DNA of 12,177 nt, from contig JAEDHZ010000027.1 in NCBI GenBank assembly GCA_016292705.1, positions 1-12,177 of the forward strand, in the 5' to 3' direction. Within the stretch, counting starts at the first letter, position 1. Each line of letters opens with the position of its first letter. Shown here piece by piece: positions 1 to 6,241 of the stretch. The translations under genes were made by a program, and so were the position numbers. The DNA is from Clostridiaceae bacterium. Its GTDB lineage: Bacteria; Bacillota; Clostridia; Oscillospirales; Acutalibacteraceae. The notes beneath the pieces were generated by a model. The model was not told the origin of the DNA and searched no databases. It saw only the letters and a program-made list of their open reading frames with translations.

Positions 1-1041
1 CTTGACAAGCGGATATTTTTCGCCGACAAGACTGCACAGCCGTTCGAGCAACGGAAAAGCGGCAGTTCCGGTAACAAGAGAAACACGGCGCTCAATATCC
101 TTTTCAAAGCTGCTTTGGGCAAGTGCAAATGAAAATTCCTCAAGAAGATTCCTCCAAAGCCCCACTCCGTTTTCAAGCTGAGGATAGTCCTCATAGTATT
201 CCTCATCAGGTATCGGCATACCCGCAATGAGATAAAACTCATCGGCACAAAATGCAAGGCGGACTCCGTACTTTTCAAGACATCTTTCCCCGAACGAATC
301 AACAATTTCAATTGTCCTTTTCGCCGTTTCCGGCGTATAGGGAGAAACGGACGGAAGGTTTTCCCGGTATTTTGTCAGTCCGACAGGGACGGCGGCAATG
401 CTCCGGATTGCCGGAAGGAGCTTTTCAAGCTCAGAAAGGCTATACTCAAGTTCCTTTCCGTCATTGATACCGGGGCAGAGAACAAGCTGAGTGTTGAGCA
501 TAATTCCGGCGTCGGCAAGGCGTTTCAGAATTGAAAGACTCTCCCCTGCGTGCTTGTTTTTCATCATCTTCACACGAAGTTCGGGATTCATGGTATGAAC
601 GGAGACATTGACGGGGCTGATGTGCATTTCAATAAGGCGCGAAACATCATGCTCGGTGAGGTTCGTCAGCGTAACATAGCTTCCGAAAAGGAAGGACATT
701 CTTGAATCGTCGTCTTTGAAATAGAGCGTTTCACGCATACCGGGCGGCATCTGGTCAACAAAGCAGAAAATGCAGCGGTTGGTGCAGCGGTGCTGCTTGT
801 CCATCAGATAGGAATCAAACTCAAGTCCAAGGTCAGCATCTTCATCCTTGCGGATATGAACCTTTTTTGCCTTTCCGTTTGAAATGACGGCAAGAGTGAG
901 CCTTTCCTCACTGATATAAAAGCGGTAATCGAGAACATCGTTGATCTCATGGGAGTTCACGGAAACGAGAACATCACCGGGCTTTATGCCTTGTTTGCCG
1001 GCTATTGACTTTTTTATAACATTGCTGACAAGAACCGACAT
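1..1041 (-). CDS. DUF512 family protein (PDZ-like plus radical-SAM-type Cys cluster), 3' end cut by window
   Basis: Translating the minus strand from the ATG at 1041 gives 347 uninterrupted codons to the window edge. The start follows a good site (AGGAAAGGGTG). Residues 4-60 look like a small PDZ-like module (IAGKQGIKPGDVLVSVN). A CTNRCIFC cluster follows (C86, C90, C93: CX3CX2C), then FVDQMPPGMRETLYFKDDD and LFGSYVTLTN. This is the signature block of DUF512/TIGR03279 proteins, described as putative Fe-S oxidoreductases of unknown function. The downstream part (residues 130-290) has the alternating helix/strand pattern expected of a partial TIM barrel, including VSVHTMNPELR and LNTQLVLCPGIND. 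Family members are usually about 430-450 residues, so roughly 90 residues are missing off the left edge. It is probably cytoplasmic, as no signal peptide is present. It lies behind the rpmF terminator and so is probably transcribed separately, though I found no convincing promoter between 1042 and 1130. Family assignment is firm; the reaction is unknown. Confidence 0.9.
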   Translation of the reverse strand, partial: MSVLVSNVIKKSIAGKQGIKPGDVLVSVNSHEINDVLDYRFYISEERLTLAVISNGKAKKVHIRKDEDADLGLEFDSYLMDKQHRCTNRCIFCFVDQMPPGMRETLYFKDDDSRMSFLFGSYVTLTNLTEHDVSRLIEMHISPVNVSVHTMNPELRVKMMKNKHAGESLSILKRLADAGIMLNTQLVLCPGINDGKELEYSLSELEKLLPAIRSIAAVPVGLTKYRENLPSVSPYTPETAKRTIEIVDSFGERCLEKYGVRLAFCADEFYLIAGMPIPDEEYYEDYPQLENGVGLWRNLLEEFSFALAQSSFEKDIERRVSLVTGTAAFPLLERLCSLVGEKYPLVK

Positions 1042-1130
1042 TGTTTCACCCTTTCCTGATGCTGAATGACAGATTCCGGCTTATGAATGTTCTGAATCCG
1101 GAACTGCCTTTTGTCCATGCTCATTGCTAA

Positions 1131-1162
1131 TTAAAAAGGCTGCCGCAAATGCGACAACCTTT
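1131..1162 (-). terminator. Rho-independent terminator after rpmF
   Basis: On the minus strand a 12-bp stem (arms 1151-1162 and 1135-1146, two G-U type pairs) encloses an ATTT loop and runs into TTTTT. It begins 16 bases after the rpmF stop codon. It should end the yceD-rpmF transcript and separate it from the DUF512 gene. In the plus direction there is no U-tract, so it appears one-way. Confidence 0.85.
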
Positions 1163-1177
1163 CATAAGTTCAAAAGC

Positions 1178-1363
1178 TTAGTCCTCATCTTTAGCAACAA
1201 CGAGCTTGCCCTTATAATAACCGCAGCTGCCGCATACCTTATGCGGTACTGTATATTCACCGCACTGTTTGCATCTGACAAGCGTCGGAGCGTCAAGCTT
1301 CCAAACATTTGAGCGTCTCTTGTCTCTTCTTGCCTTTGATACTCTTCTCTTTGGTACTGCCAT
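1178..1363 (-). CDS. rpmF: 50S ribosomal protein L32 (bL32)
   Basis: This 61-residue protein starts MAVPKRRVSKARRDKRRS, the classic bL32 N-terminus, rich in Lys and Arg for rRNA contact. Four cysteines form a zinc ribbon: C31-X2-C34, then C44-X2-C47, so this is the zinc-binding (C+) form of L32. The ATG at 1363 is preceded by AAGGAGGTG at ideal spacing. A longer in-frame reading from 1402 would add 13 hydrophobic residues and is rejected, because L32 begins with MAVPK. The gene lies 41 bases downstream of yceD in the same orientation and shares its promoter. It ends at a rho-independent terminator. The zinc-binding form raises the possibility of zinc-regulated paralogue exchange elsewhere in the genome, but nothing here shows a Zur site. 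Confidence 0.98.
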   Translation of the reverse strand: MAVPKRRVSKARRDKRRSNVWKLDAPTLVRCKQCGEYTVPHKVCGSCGYYKGKLVVAKDED

Positions 1364-1404
1364 GACCAGCACCTCCTTATTCAAAATAATAAAAACAAAC
1401 AAAG

Positions 1405-1899
1405 TCAGTCGCCAAGCATTGAAAGGAGCGCTTCCAGACGGGGATCAACTTCCTTTTTGCAGCCGCAGACACCCCGGTTGAGGTCGGCACCGCAGGAGGG
1501 GCAAACGCCCTTGCAGTCATCCCGGCAAAGCAGCTTGCTCGGCAGATAAAGATAAATGTCCTCTAAAGTGAGCCTTTCGATATCAAGACCCTCGGGCAAA
1601 ACAACAATGAACTCATCGTTGTCCTCCTCATTAAGCTCGGAAACCAGGATATGCTCAACCGGAACACAAAAGCTTTTTGTGAAGTCGGCTGCGCAGCGGT
1701 CACAGGGAGCAGAAAGGTCAAAGCAGGCATCAGCCCTCAGCCGGACGATACCGGCCTTGTTCGTGATCTCACCCTTGAGGCTGACAGGCGTTGTGAATGG
1801 AAACACACCGTCAAACTCTTCCTTTGAGAAATCGAACGAAAGGTCAATGTCAAGCTTTTCAATTCCGCCGTTCATCAGGCTTTCAAGCGTGATAATCAT
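1405..1899 (-). CDS. yceD: YceD/DUF177 family protein, 23S rRNA accumulation factor
   Basis: This 164-residue cytoplasmic protein lies immediately upstream of rpmF, the conserved place for yceD (DUF177). In E. coli and plants the family is known to be needed for normal 23S rRNA/large-subunit accumulation; that role here is inferred from family and synteny. The sequence shows an N-terminal beta-rich part, a central CDRC (C66, C69), an acidic linker around residues 88-97, and a C-terminal cysteine motif LLCRDDCKGVCPSCGADLN (C125, C129, C133, C136) followed by CGC (C145, C147). The paired cysteines suggest a bound metal, probably zinc. The start ATG at 1899 follows GAGGTGA. It is the first gene of a two-gene unit with a perfect consensus promoter, which fits high, growth-linked expression. 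Confidence 0.93.
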   Translation of the reverse strand: MIITLESLMNGGIEKLDIDLSFDFSKEEFDGVFPFTTPVSLKGEITNKAGIVRLRADACFDLSAPCDRCAADFTKSFCVPVEHILVSELNEEDNDEFIVVLPEGLDIERLTLEDIYLYLPSKLLCRDDCKGVCPSCGADLNRGVCGCKKEVDPRLEALLSMLGD

Positions 1900-1924
1900 A
1901 ACTCACCTCATAATAACGAATAAC

Positions 1925-1953
1925 ATTATATAGATGTCGATTCATTTTGTCAA
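1925..1953 (-). promoter_or_regulatory. Consensus sigma-A promoter of yceD-rpmF
   Basis: On the minus strand TTGACA (1948-1953) and TATAAT (1925-1930) are separated by exactly 17 bases, a perfect match to the vegetative consensus. Transcription should start near 1918, leaving a leader of about 20 bases that contains the GAGGTGA site. No obvious operator overlaps it. Confidence 0.93.
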
Positions 1954-1992
1954 GTAATTTTCAATAACAATCGGCAAAAAGGTAAAAAACTA

Positions 1993-3900
1993 TCAGTTAA
2001 CCTTGTATACATTCGCTTCAAACGGAGTAAGATATCCCGTTTTGTCCGAATTGACATTGGTTGCAATGAGCGTATACTCCTTTGTTACAGGCGTTCTTTT
2101 TGCCCTTTTTGCTGTCAGATTCAGTTCAACAAAGTATTCACCGTCTCCCTCAAGAGTTCTGAAGTATGTCAGAACATCCGAGAATTTGTCATTATACAAA
2201 GTGAAGCTGCCGTAAACCAACGCCGGATGCTCATGGCGCAGAGCAATCATCTTTTTGAAGAAGTTGAGAACGGAGTTTTCGTCCTTCTCCTCGGTTTCAA
2301 CATTGATTCTGCCGTAATTCGGGTTAACTTCAATCCACGGCTTTCCTGTTGTGAAACCTGCGTTTTCCTGCGGACTCCACTGCATGGGTGTTCTTGCGTG
2401 GTCACGGCTTCCTGCCCAAACGGTGCTGTATGCCTCGTTCGGAGTTTTTCCCTTTGCACGAAGCTCATTGAAAAGATTCAGACTTTCAACATCACGGAAA
2501 TCATCCATCATCCTGAATTCACTGTTGCTCATTCCGATTTCCTGACCCTGATAAACAAACGGAGTACCCTTGAAAGTCATCTGCATTGTGCAAAGCAGCT
2601 TGCTCAACTCATCACGGTAAAAGCCGTCCGGGCAAACCTTTGATGTCATTCGGGGCCAGTCGTGGTTTTCAAAGAAAACAACCGGCCAGCAGTGGTTACC
2701 GTAGTTCAGCTGCCACTTGACAAGTTCCTTTGCCATCGGGCGCAGGTCATAGGTATACTGCTGAAAACGCTTTTTTCCGGGGTTATCCATGTGATCAAAG
2801 GAGAAAACAACACTCAGCTCCTTGCGGTAATCGCCGGTCATGAGCTTGCTCATTTCAATCCCCGTTCCCTGACATTCGCCGACGGTGAATGCGTCGTACT
2901 TTGAGAAAGTGTTCTCGTTCATCTCTCTCAGATATTCATGAAGACGGGGACCGTAGAAATAATGCTCAACGCCCTTGAAGCCCATGAGCGTTCCGACAAG
3001 CTCCTGACCGTCCGGCAGACCGGGTGTTTTGGAAATGAAGCTGATAACATCAAGGCGGAAGCCGTCAACTCCCTTTTCAAGCCACCAGTTAATCATGTCA
3101 TAAAGCTCACGGCGGAGATTTTCGTTTTCCCAGTTGAGATCCATCTGCTTTTTTGTGAAAAGATGAAGCGCCCACTGCTTTTTTTCCGGATAGTAATTCC
3201 ATGCGCTGCCGGAGAAAATTGAATCCCAGTTGTTCGGCGGTGTGTTTTCATCTCCGTCACGCCAGATGTAATAGTCCTTATACGGCGAGTTTTCATCATG
3301 GAGTGCGCTCTGGAACCACTCATGCTCGTCGGAGCTGTGGTTGATGACAAGATCCATGATGAGCTTCATGTCACGCTTATGTATTTCCGAAAGAAGTTCG
3401 TCAAAATCCTCCATTGTTCCGAACTCTTTCATAATCTTGCGGTAATCACGGATATCATAGCCGTTATCATCGTTCGGTGAATCATAAACGGGACTGCACC
3501 AGATTGCGTTGATTCCGAGCGATTTAAGATAGTCAAGCTTACTTATTATTCCCCGAAGGTCGCCGATTCCGTCACCGTTTGAATCGCAGAATGAGCGCGG
3601 ATAAATCTGATAAAAGACCGCTTCCTTCCACCATTTCGGCTCAATTGGTGCATCATCCTCAAGCGGAGCATCCTTTTCGCTGTTGAGAATTCCGAGCAGG
3701 GAATCAATGAACTTATCATCAATTTTTCCTGCCGTAAGCTTTTGAAGCGCAGAAATTTTCAAAGAACCGAGCGGTGTATTTGTAAGCAGCGAAAGGTCAA
3801 GCCCTGCGGCATAAAGAGCCTTTGCAATGATATCATGACCTGCCGGAGATCTGAGAATATCTTTGAGTTTTGTTTCCCTTGTTACTGTGAAGCTTTCCAT
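1993..3900 (-). CDS. GH13 alpha-glucosidase, oligo-1,6-glucosidase/dextran-glucosidase type, with extra N-terminal module
   Basis: This 635-residue cytoplasmic glycoside hydrolase has no signal peptide. The ATG at 3900 has GGAGG upstream; the open frame continues to 4149, but that part is composition-poor and holds the promoter. Catalytic motifs of family GH13 are all present: YQIYPRSF (97-104), DLVINH (183-188), FRLD with nucleophile D284, GEC with acid/base E342, and ENHD (411-414). The Val after the nucleophile (V285) is the residue associated with alpha-1,6 specificity in isomaltases and dextran glucosidases; maltases usually carry Ala or Thr. The family V motif reads QMDLN (252-256) rather than the common QPDLN. 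It probably releases glucose from the non-reducing end of isomalto-oligosaccharides or limit dextrins. Residues 1-88 form an additional helical module unlike the plain oligo-1,6-glucosidase fold. It is a single-gene unit with its own promoter, and no convincing terminator was found after it. Exact substrate is uncertain. Confidence 0.93.
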   Translation of the reverse strand: MESFTVTRETKLKDILRSPAGHDIIAKALYAAGLDLSLLTNTPLGSLKISALQKLTAGKIDDKFIDSLLGILNSEKDAPLEDDAPIEPKWWKEAVFYQIYPRSFCDSNGDGIGDLRGIISKLDYLKSLGINAIWCSPVYDSPNDDNGYDIRDYRKIMKEFGTMEDFDELLSEIHKRDMKLIMDLVINHSSDEHEWFQSALHDENSPYKDYYIWRDGDENTPPNNWDSIFSGSAWNYYPEKKQWALHLFTKKQMDLNWENENLRRELYDMINWWLEKGVDGFRLDVISFISKTPGLPDGQELVGTLMGFKGVEHYFYGPRLHEYLREMNENTFSKYDAFTVGECQGTGIEMSKLMTGDYRKELSVVFSFDHMDNPGKKRFQQYTYDLRPMAKELVKWQLNYGNHCWPVVFFENHDWPRMTSKVCPDGFYRDELSKLLCTMQMTFKGTPFVYQGQEIGMSNSEFRMMDDFRDVESLNLFNELRAKGKTPNEAYSTVWAGSRDHARTPMQWSPQENAGFTTGKPWIEVNPNYGRINVETEEKDENSVLNFFKKMIALRHEHPALVYGSFTLYNDKFSDVLTYFRTLEGDGEYFVELNLTAKRAKRTPVTKEYTLIATNVNSDKTGYLTPFEANVYKVN

Positions 3901-3932
3901 CGTTTTCCTCCGTTTCGCCGGACGGCGTGTTT

Positions 3933-3947
3933 TGATACACTTTATCA
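3933..3947. promoter_or_regulatory. Dyad overlapping the -10 box, possible operator
   Basis: A perfect inverted repeat TGATA-CACTT-TATCA overlaps the -10 box and the start region of the glucosidase promoter. A repressor bound here would block transcription, as LacI- or TetR-type sugar regulators do. The arms are only 5 bp, so this is suggestive only. No regulator gene is adjacent in the window. Confidence 0.4.
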
Positions 3948-3972
3948 TACACCAACAAAGAGCTTTTTTCAA
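3944..3972 (-). promoter_or_regulatory. Promoter of the GH13 glucosidase gene
   Basis: On the minus strand TTGAAA (3967-3972) and TATGAT (3944-3949) are 17 bases apart, close to the vegetative consensus. The leader of about 40 bases carries a small GC-rich hairpin (CGCCG/CGGCG, 3916-3927) just before the GGAGG site. Upstream of the -35 box, 3974-3987 (TGAAAATGTTTATA) matches 12 of 14 positions of the CcpA cre consensus TGWAANCGNTNWCA; this is weak and may be chance. Confidence 0.8.
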
Positions 3973-4044
3973 GTGAAAATGTTTATATAGCAACAGCTTT
4001 TTTCCTGCGTGGATATAAATTGTAAAATTTAACAGGCTTGCCCA

Positions 4045-4071
4045 AAAAGTTGCAGAAATATTGCGACTTTT
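4045..4071. repeat. Inverted repeat upstream of the replisome-organizer-like gene
   Basis: The arms AAAAGTTGC and GCGACTTTT (8 matches plus one G-U type pair) flank a 9-base loop. It lies 72 bases before the plus-strand gene at 4143 and between two diverging genes. It could be a protein-binding dyad, or a weak hairpin for transcripts entering from either side; the flanking A and T runs do not decide. I found no convincing -35/-10 pair for the gene at 4143. Confidence 0.4.
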
Positions 4072-4142
4072 CCTGCTTTTTTCGCTGATTATGAGAGGAC
4101 TTTTTCTTTTCAAATCAGACAAACCGTTAAGGGGATATAAAA

Positions 4143-4754
4143 ATGGCAATCATAAGAGACAAAAGAACAAAAGATTTTACCGTTATGAGTAACCGTCATC
4201 TGAGGGAAACGGATATGAGTCTCAAGGCAAAGGGGCTGCTCTCTTTGATGCTTTCCCTCCCGGACGACTGGAACTTTTCGGTCAAAGGACTCTGCGCAAT
4301 CTGCAAGGAGAGCAAGGCGGCAGTCAATTCCGCACTTGACGAGCTGAAAGATCACGGATATCTGACAATAAAAATGATAAAACCGAGCAAAAACGGAAAC
4401 GGAAAAATCGAGTATGAATATCTTGTTTTTGAACAGCCGCAGTGTGGAAAACACACCGGCGGGCAGGAGGGTGAAAATCAGTATTCTGAAAATCAGGTTA
4501 CTGAAAATCAGTATACTGAAAACCGGCACCAATTAAATACTGATAAATCAAATACTGATAAATCAAATATTAATAAATCAAATACTGAAAAAGAAAACAA
4601 GGCAAAAGAAAGGCTTGCGCCGGGCAATGTTGAAAATGTTGAAAACTCATCCGGACACATTCAGGGTTTCAGCATCGGTGAGATCCGGGCCTTTGTTGAA
4701 AAATATTATCCCCGCTGCAATAAAACCCAGCCCGAAGCCGAACATTTCCCTTGA
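4143..4754 (+). CDS. Winged-helix replisome-organizer-like protein (phage/plasmid type), isolated
   Basis: This 203-residue protein begins MAIIRDKRTKDFTVMSNRHL and continues with MSLKAKGLLSLMLSLPDDWN. This is the recognisable start of the helix-turn-helix proteins that Firmicutes phages, plasmids and integrative elements use as replication initiators or replisome organizers. Residues 26-98 form the winged helix, including a predicted recognition helix (KAAVNSALDELKDHGYL) and a beta wing (KIEYEYLVF). Residues 108-155 are a low-complexity, Asn/Lys/Thr/Glu-rich linker encoded by 15-bp tandem repeats. The tail (171-203) is short and ends abruptly. Related proteins often carry a longer C-terminal domain, so this may be truncated or domesticated. 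The start follows AAGGGG at suitable spacing. No DnaC-like loader, integrase, relaxase or phage gene is adjacent. Its stop codon overlaps the deoC promoter. The DNA-binding role is well supported; a present role in replication is not. Confidence 0.75.
   Translation: MAIIRDKRTKDFTVMSNRHLRETDMSLKAKGLLSLMLSLPDDWNFSVKGLCAICKESKAAVNSALDELKDHGYLTIKMIKPSKNGNGKIEYEYLVFEQPQCGKHTGGQEGENQYSENQVTENQYTENRHQLNTDKSNTDKSNINKSNTEKENKAKERLAPGNVENVENSSGHIQGFSIGEIRAFVEKYYPRCNKTQPEAEHFP
4472..4527 (+). repeat. 15-bp tandem repeats, set A (inside the replisome-organizer-like gene)
   Basis: Three consecutive 15-base units start at 4472, 4487 and 4502 (TGAAAATCAGTATTC, TGAAAATCAGGTTAC, TGAAAATCAGTATAC), with a fourth partial unit from 4517 (TGAAAACCGGC). 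They encode the repeating pattern ENQY-S/T and keep the frame. Their position inside an initiator-like gene makes them candidate iterons, though a repetitive linker alone would also explain them. Confidence 0.85.
4536..4595 (+). repeat. 15-bp tandem repeats, set B (inside the replisome-organizer-like gene)
   Basis: Units start at 4536, 4551, 4566 and 4581. The first two are identical (AATACTGATAAATCA), the third differs at two bases, and the fourth keeps only its first half. They encode NTDKS-NTDKS-NINKS-NTEKE. The block is very AT-rich compared with its surroundings, as DNA-unwinding regions of origins are. Confidence 0.88.
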
Positions 4755-4779
4755 CCTGAATTATCCTTCGTGCTAAAAT
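4751..4779 (+). promoter_or_regulatory. Promoter of the deoC-deoD-deoB-cdd operon
   Basis: TTGACC (4751-4756) and TAAAAT (4774-4779) are 17 bases apart, with one mismatch in each box. The -35 box contains the TGA stop codon of the preceding gene. Transcription should start near 4786, about 26 bases before the deoC ATG. I see no clear DeoR-, CytR- or cre-type operator in the spacer or leader. Confidence 0.82.
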
Positions 4780-4811
4780 CATCTTGAAAAAAACATCAAA
4801 GGAGAATTGCA

Positions 4812-5477
4812 ATGGAACTTTCGGACATCCTTTCAAAAGTCGATCACACAGTGCTCGGTCAGGCTTCAACCTGGGCAGACATCAAAACGCTCTGCGATGA
4901 CGCAATTAAATACGGCTGTGCAAGTGTATGCCTGCCTGCGTCATTTGTTAAAAGGGCAAAGGAATATGTCGGCAACAAAATGAAAATCTGCACTGTAATA
5001 GGTTTTCCGAACGGATACAACACAACCGCTGTCAAATGCTTTGAGGCTTCCGAAGCAGTGAAAGACGGTGCGGATGAAATTGACATGGTCATCAACATCG
5101 GCGCACTCAAAGACGGGGATTACGACTATGTCCTCAAAGAGATTAAGGAAGTCAAAAAAAGCTGCTGCGGAAAGCTTCTCAAGGTCATCATTGAAACCTG
5201 CCTGCTCACGGAAGAAGAAAAAATCAGAATGTGTGAAATCGTGTCCGACTCCGGCGCAGACTTCATCAAAACCTCCACCGGCTTTTCAACCGGCGGAGCA
5301 ACAAAAGAGGACATTGCCCTTTTCGCTTCCCATGTTAAGCCGCACCTTAAAATCAAGGCCGCCGGAGGAATCGCAAGTCTCAAAGACGCGGAGGATATGC
5401 TCAGGCTCGGCGCTTCAAGGCTCGGAACAAGCAGAATTGTCAAAATTGTCAAAAACGAAGAGGCTCACGGTTATTGA
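4812..5477 (+). CDS. deoC: Deoxyribose-phosphate aldolase
   Basis: This 221-residue class I aldolase cleaves 2-deoxyribose-5-phosphate into glyceraldehyde-3-phosphate and acetaldehyde, the last step of deoxynucleoside breakdown, in the cytoplasm. Visible active-site features are the Schiff-base lysine K153 in FIKTSTGF, the second lysine K182 in IKAAGGI, D91 in EIDMVIN, and D11 in KVDHT, corresponding to E. coli K167, K201, D102 and D16. GGI and LGTSR near the end match the phosphate-binding loops of the TIM barrel. Length is typical for Gram-positive DeoC (about 220). The ATG at 4812 follows AAAGGAG. It is the first gene of the operon and lies 15 bases before deoD. Confidence 0.98.
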   Translation: MELSDILSKVDHTVLGQASTWADIKTLCDDAIKYGCASVCLPASFVKRAKEYVGNKMKICTVIGFPNGYNTTAVKCFEASEAVKDGADEIDMVINIGALKDGDYDYVLKEIKEVKKSCCGKLLKVIIETCLLTEEEKIRMCEIVSDSGADFIKTSTGFSTGGATKEDIALFASHVKPHLKIKAAGGIASLKDAEDMLRLGASRLGTSRIVKIVKNEEAHGY

Positions 5478-5492
5478 TTGGAGGAAAAAACA

Positions 5493-6218
5493 ATGAAAGA
5501 CACACCGCACATCAACCTGAAAAACGACATCGGTTTTGCAAAAACCGTTCTCATGCCCGGAGATCCGCTCAGGGCAAAAATGATTGCCGAAACCTTCCTT
5601 GATTCCGCCGTCCTTGTCAACAATGTCAGAGGCATCCATGGCTACACCGGCTTTTACAAGGGACACAAGGTTTCTGTTATGGCAAGCGGAATGGGGATTC
5701 CGTCAATCGGCATCTACTCTTTTGAGCTTTTCAGCTTTTTCGGCGTTGAAAACATCATCCGAATCGGGTCAGCCGGCGGAATCGGCGAGGGAGTCGGGCT
5801 CAGAGACATTGTTGCCGGAATCGGAGCAAACACAAACTCAAACTTCGGAAAGCAATACGGTGTTACGGGAACGATTGCGCCCACCTGCTCGTTTGAACTG
5901 CTTTGCACAGCGGTTGACTGCGCAAAAAAACTCGGCGTCAACCTGAAGGTCGGAAACCTTTATTCCTCGGACACCTTCTATGACGCTGACAGCGAAAACT
6001 TGCAAAAATGGGCAAAGGCAGGCTCGCTTGCCGTTGAAATGGAAGCCGCAGGTCTCTATCTCACGGCAATGCACCTCAGAAAAAGAGCGCTCGCAATCTG
6101 CACCGTTTCCGACCTCCCGTTCACGGGCGAGGGCTGCACGGCGGAGGAAAGGCAGAACACCTTCACGGAAATGATGGTGCTTGCGCTTGAAACGGCGGCA
6201 AAAATGGACGAAGCATGA
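5493..6218 (+). CDS. deoD: Purine nucleoside phosphorylase, DeoD type
   Basis: This 241-residue enzyme cleaves purine (deoxy)ribonucleosides with phosphate, giving the free base and (deoxy)ribose-1-phosphate. Family motifs are clear: TPHIN with H6, LMPGDPLRAK with the phosphate-binding R27, NNVRG (R46), IIRIGSAGG (R90), VEMEAAGLY (181-189) and TVSD with catalytic D207, followed by R220. These correspond to H4, R24, R43, R87, the VEMEA loop, D204 and R217 of the hexameric E. coli enzyme, so broad 6-oxo/6-aminopurine specificity is expected. The ATG at 5493 has GGAGG eight bases upstream; an in-frame TTG at 5478 lies before that site and is rejected. It sits between deoC and deoB, whose products act on the sugar phosphate it makes. 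Confidence 0.97.
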   Translation: MKDTPHINLKNDIGFAKTVLMPGDPLRAKMIAETFLDSAVLVNNVRGIHGYTGFYKGHKVSVMASGMGIPSIGIYSFELFSFFGVENIIRIGSAGGIGEGVGLRDIVAGIGANTNSNFGKQYGVTGTIAPTCSFELLCTAVDCAKKLGVNLKVGNLYSSDTFYDADSENLQKWAKAGSLAVEMEAAGLYLTAMHLRKRALAICTVSDLPFTGEGCTAEERQNTFTEMMVLALETAAKMDEA

Positions 6219-6241
6219 TTTTTCGGAAAGGAGAAAGGTTG

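Noticed and set aside
1068..1110. TTCCGG/CCGGAA inverted repeat between DUF512 and the terminator
   Set aside because: The six-base arms are short and self-complementary at their core, and TTCCGG is common throughout this window, so chance is likely.
1960..2000. Possible terminator after the glucosidase gene
   Set aside because: GGTTAA/TTTACC arms are mismatched and overlap the stop codon; no stable stem with a U-tract was found.
3901..4149. N-terminal extension of the glucosidase frame up to 4149
   Set aside because: GGAGG sits right before the ATG at 3900, and the extension holds a good promoter and overlaps the divergent gene.
4110..4532. 140-codon minus-strand frame with a hydrophobic start
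   Set aside because: It is opposite the replisome-organizer-like gene, and its hydrophobicity comes from the reverse reading of AT-rich lysine codons.
4472..4595. CRISPR array
   Set aside because: The repeats are contiguous, 15 bp, in frame and without spacers.
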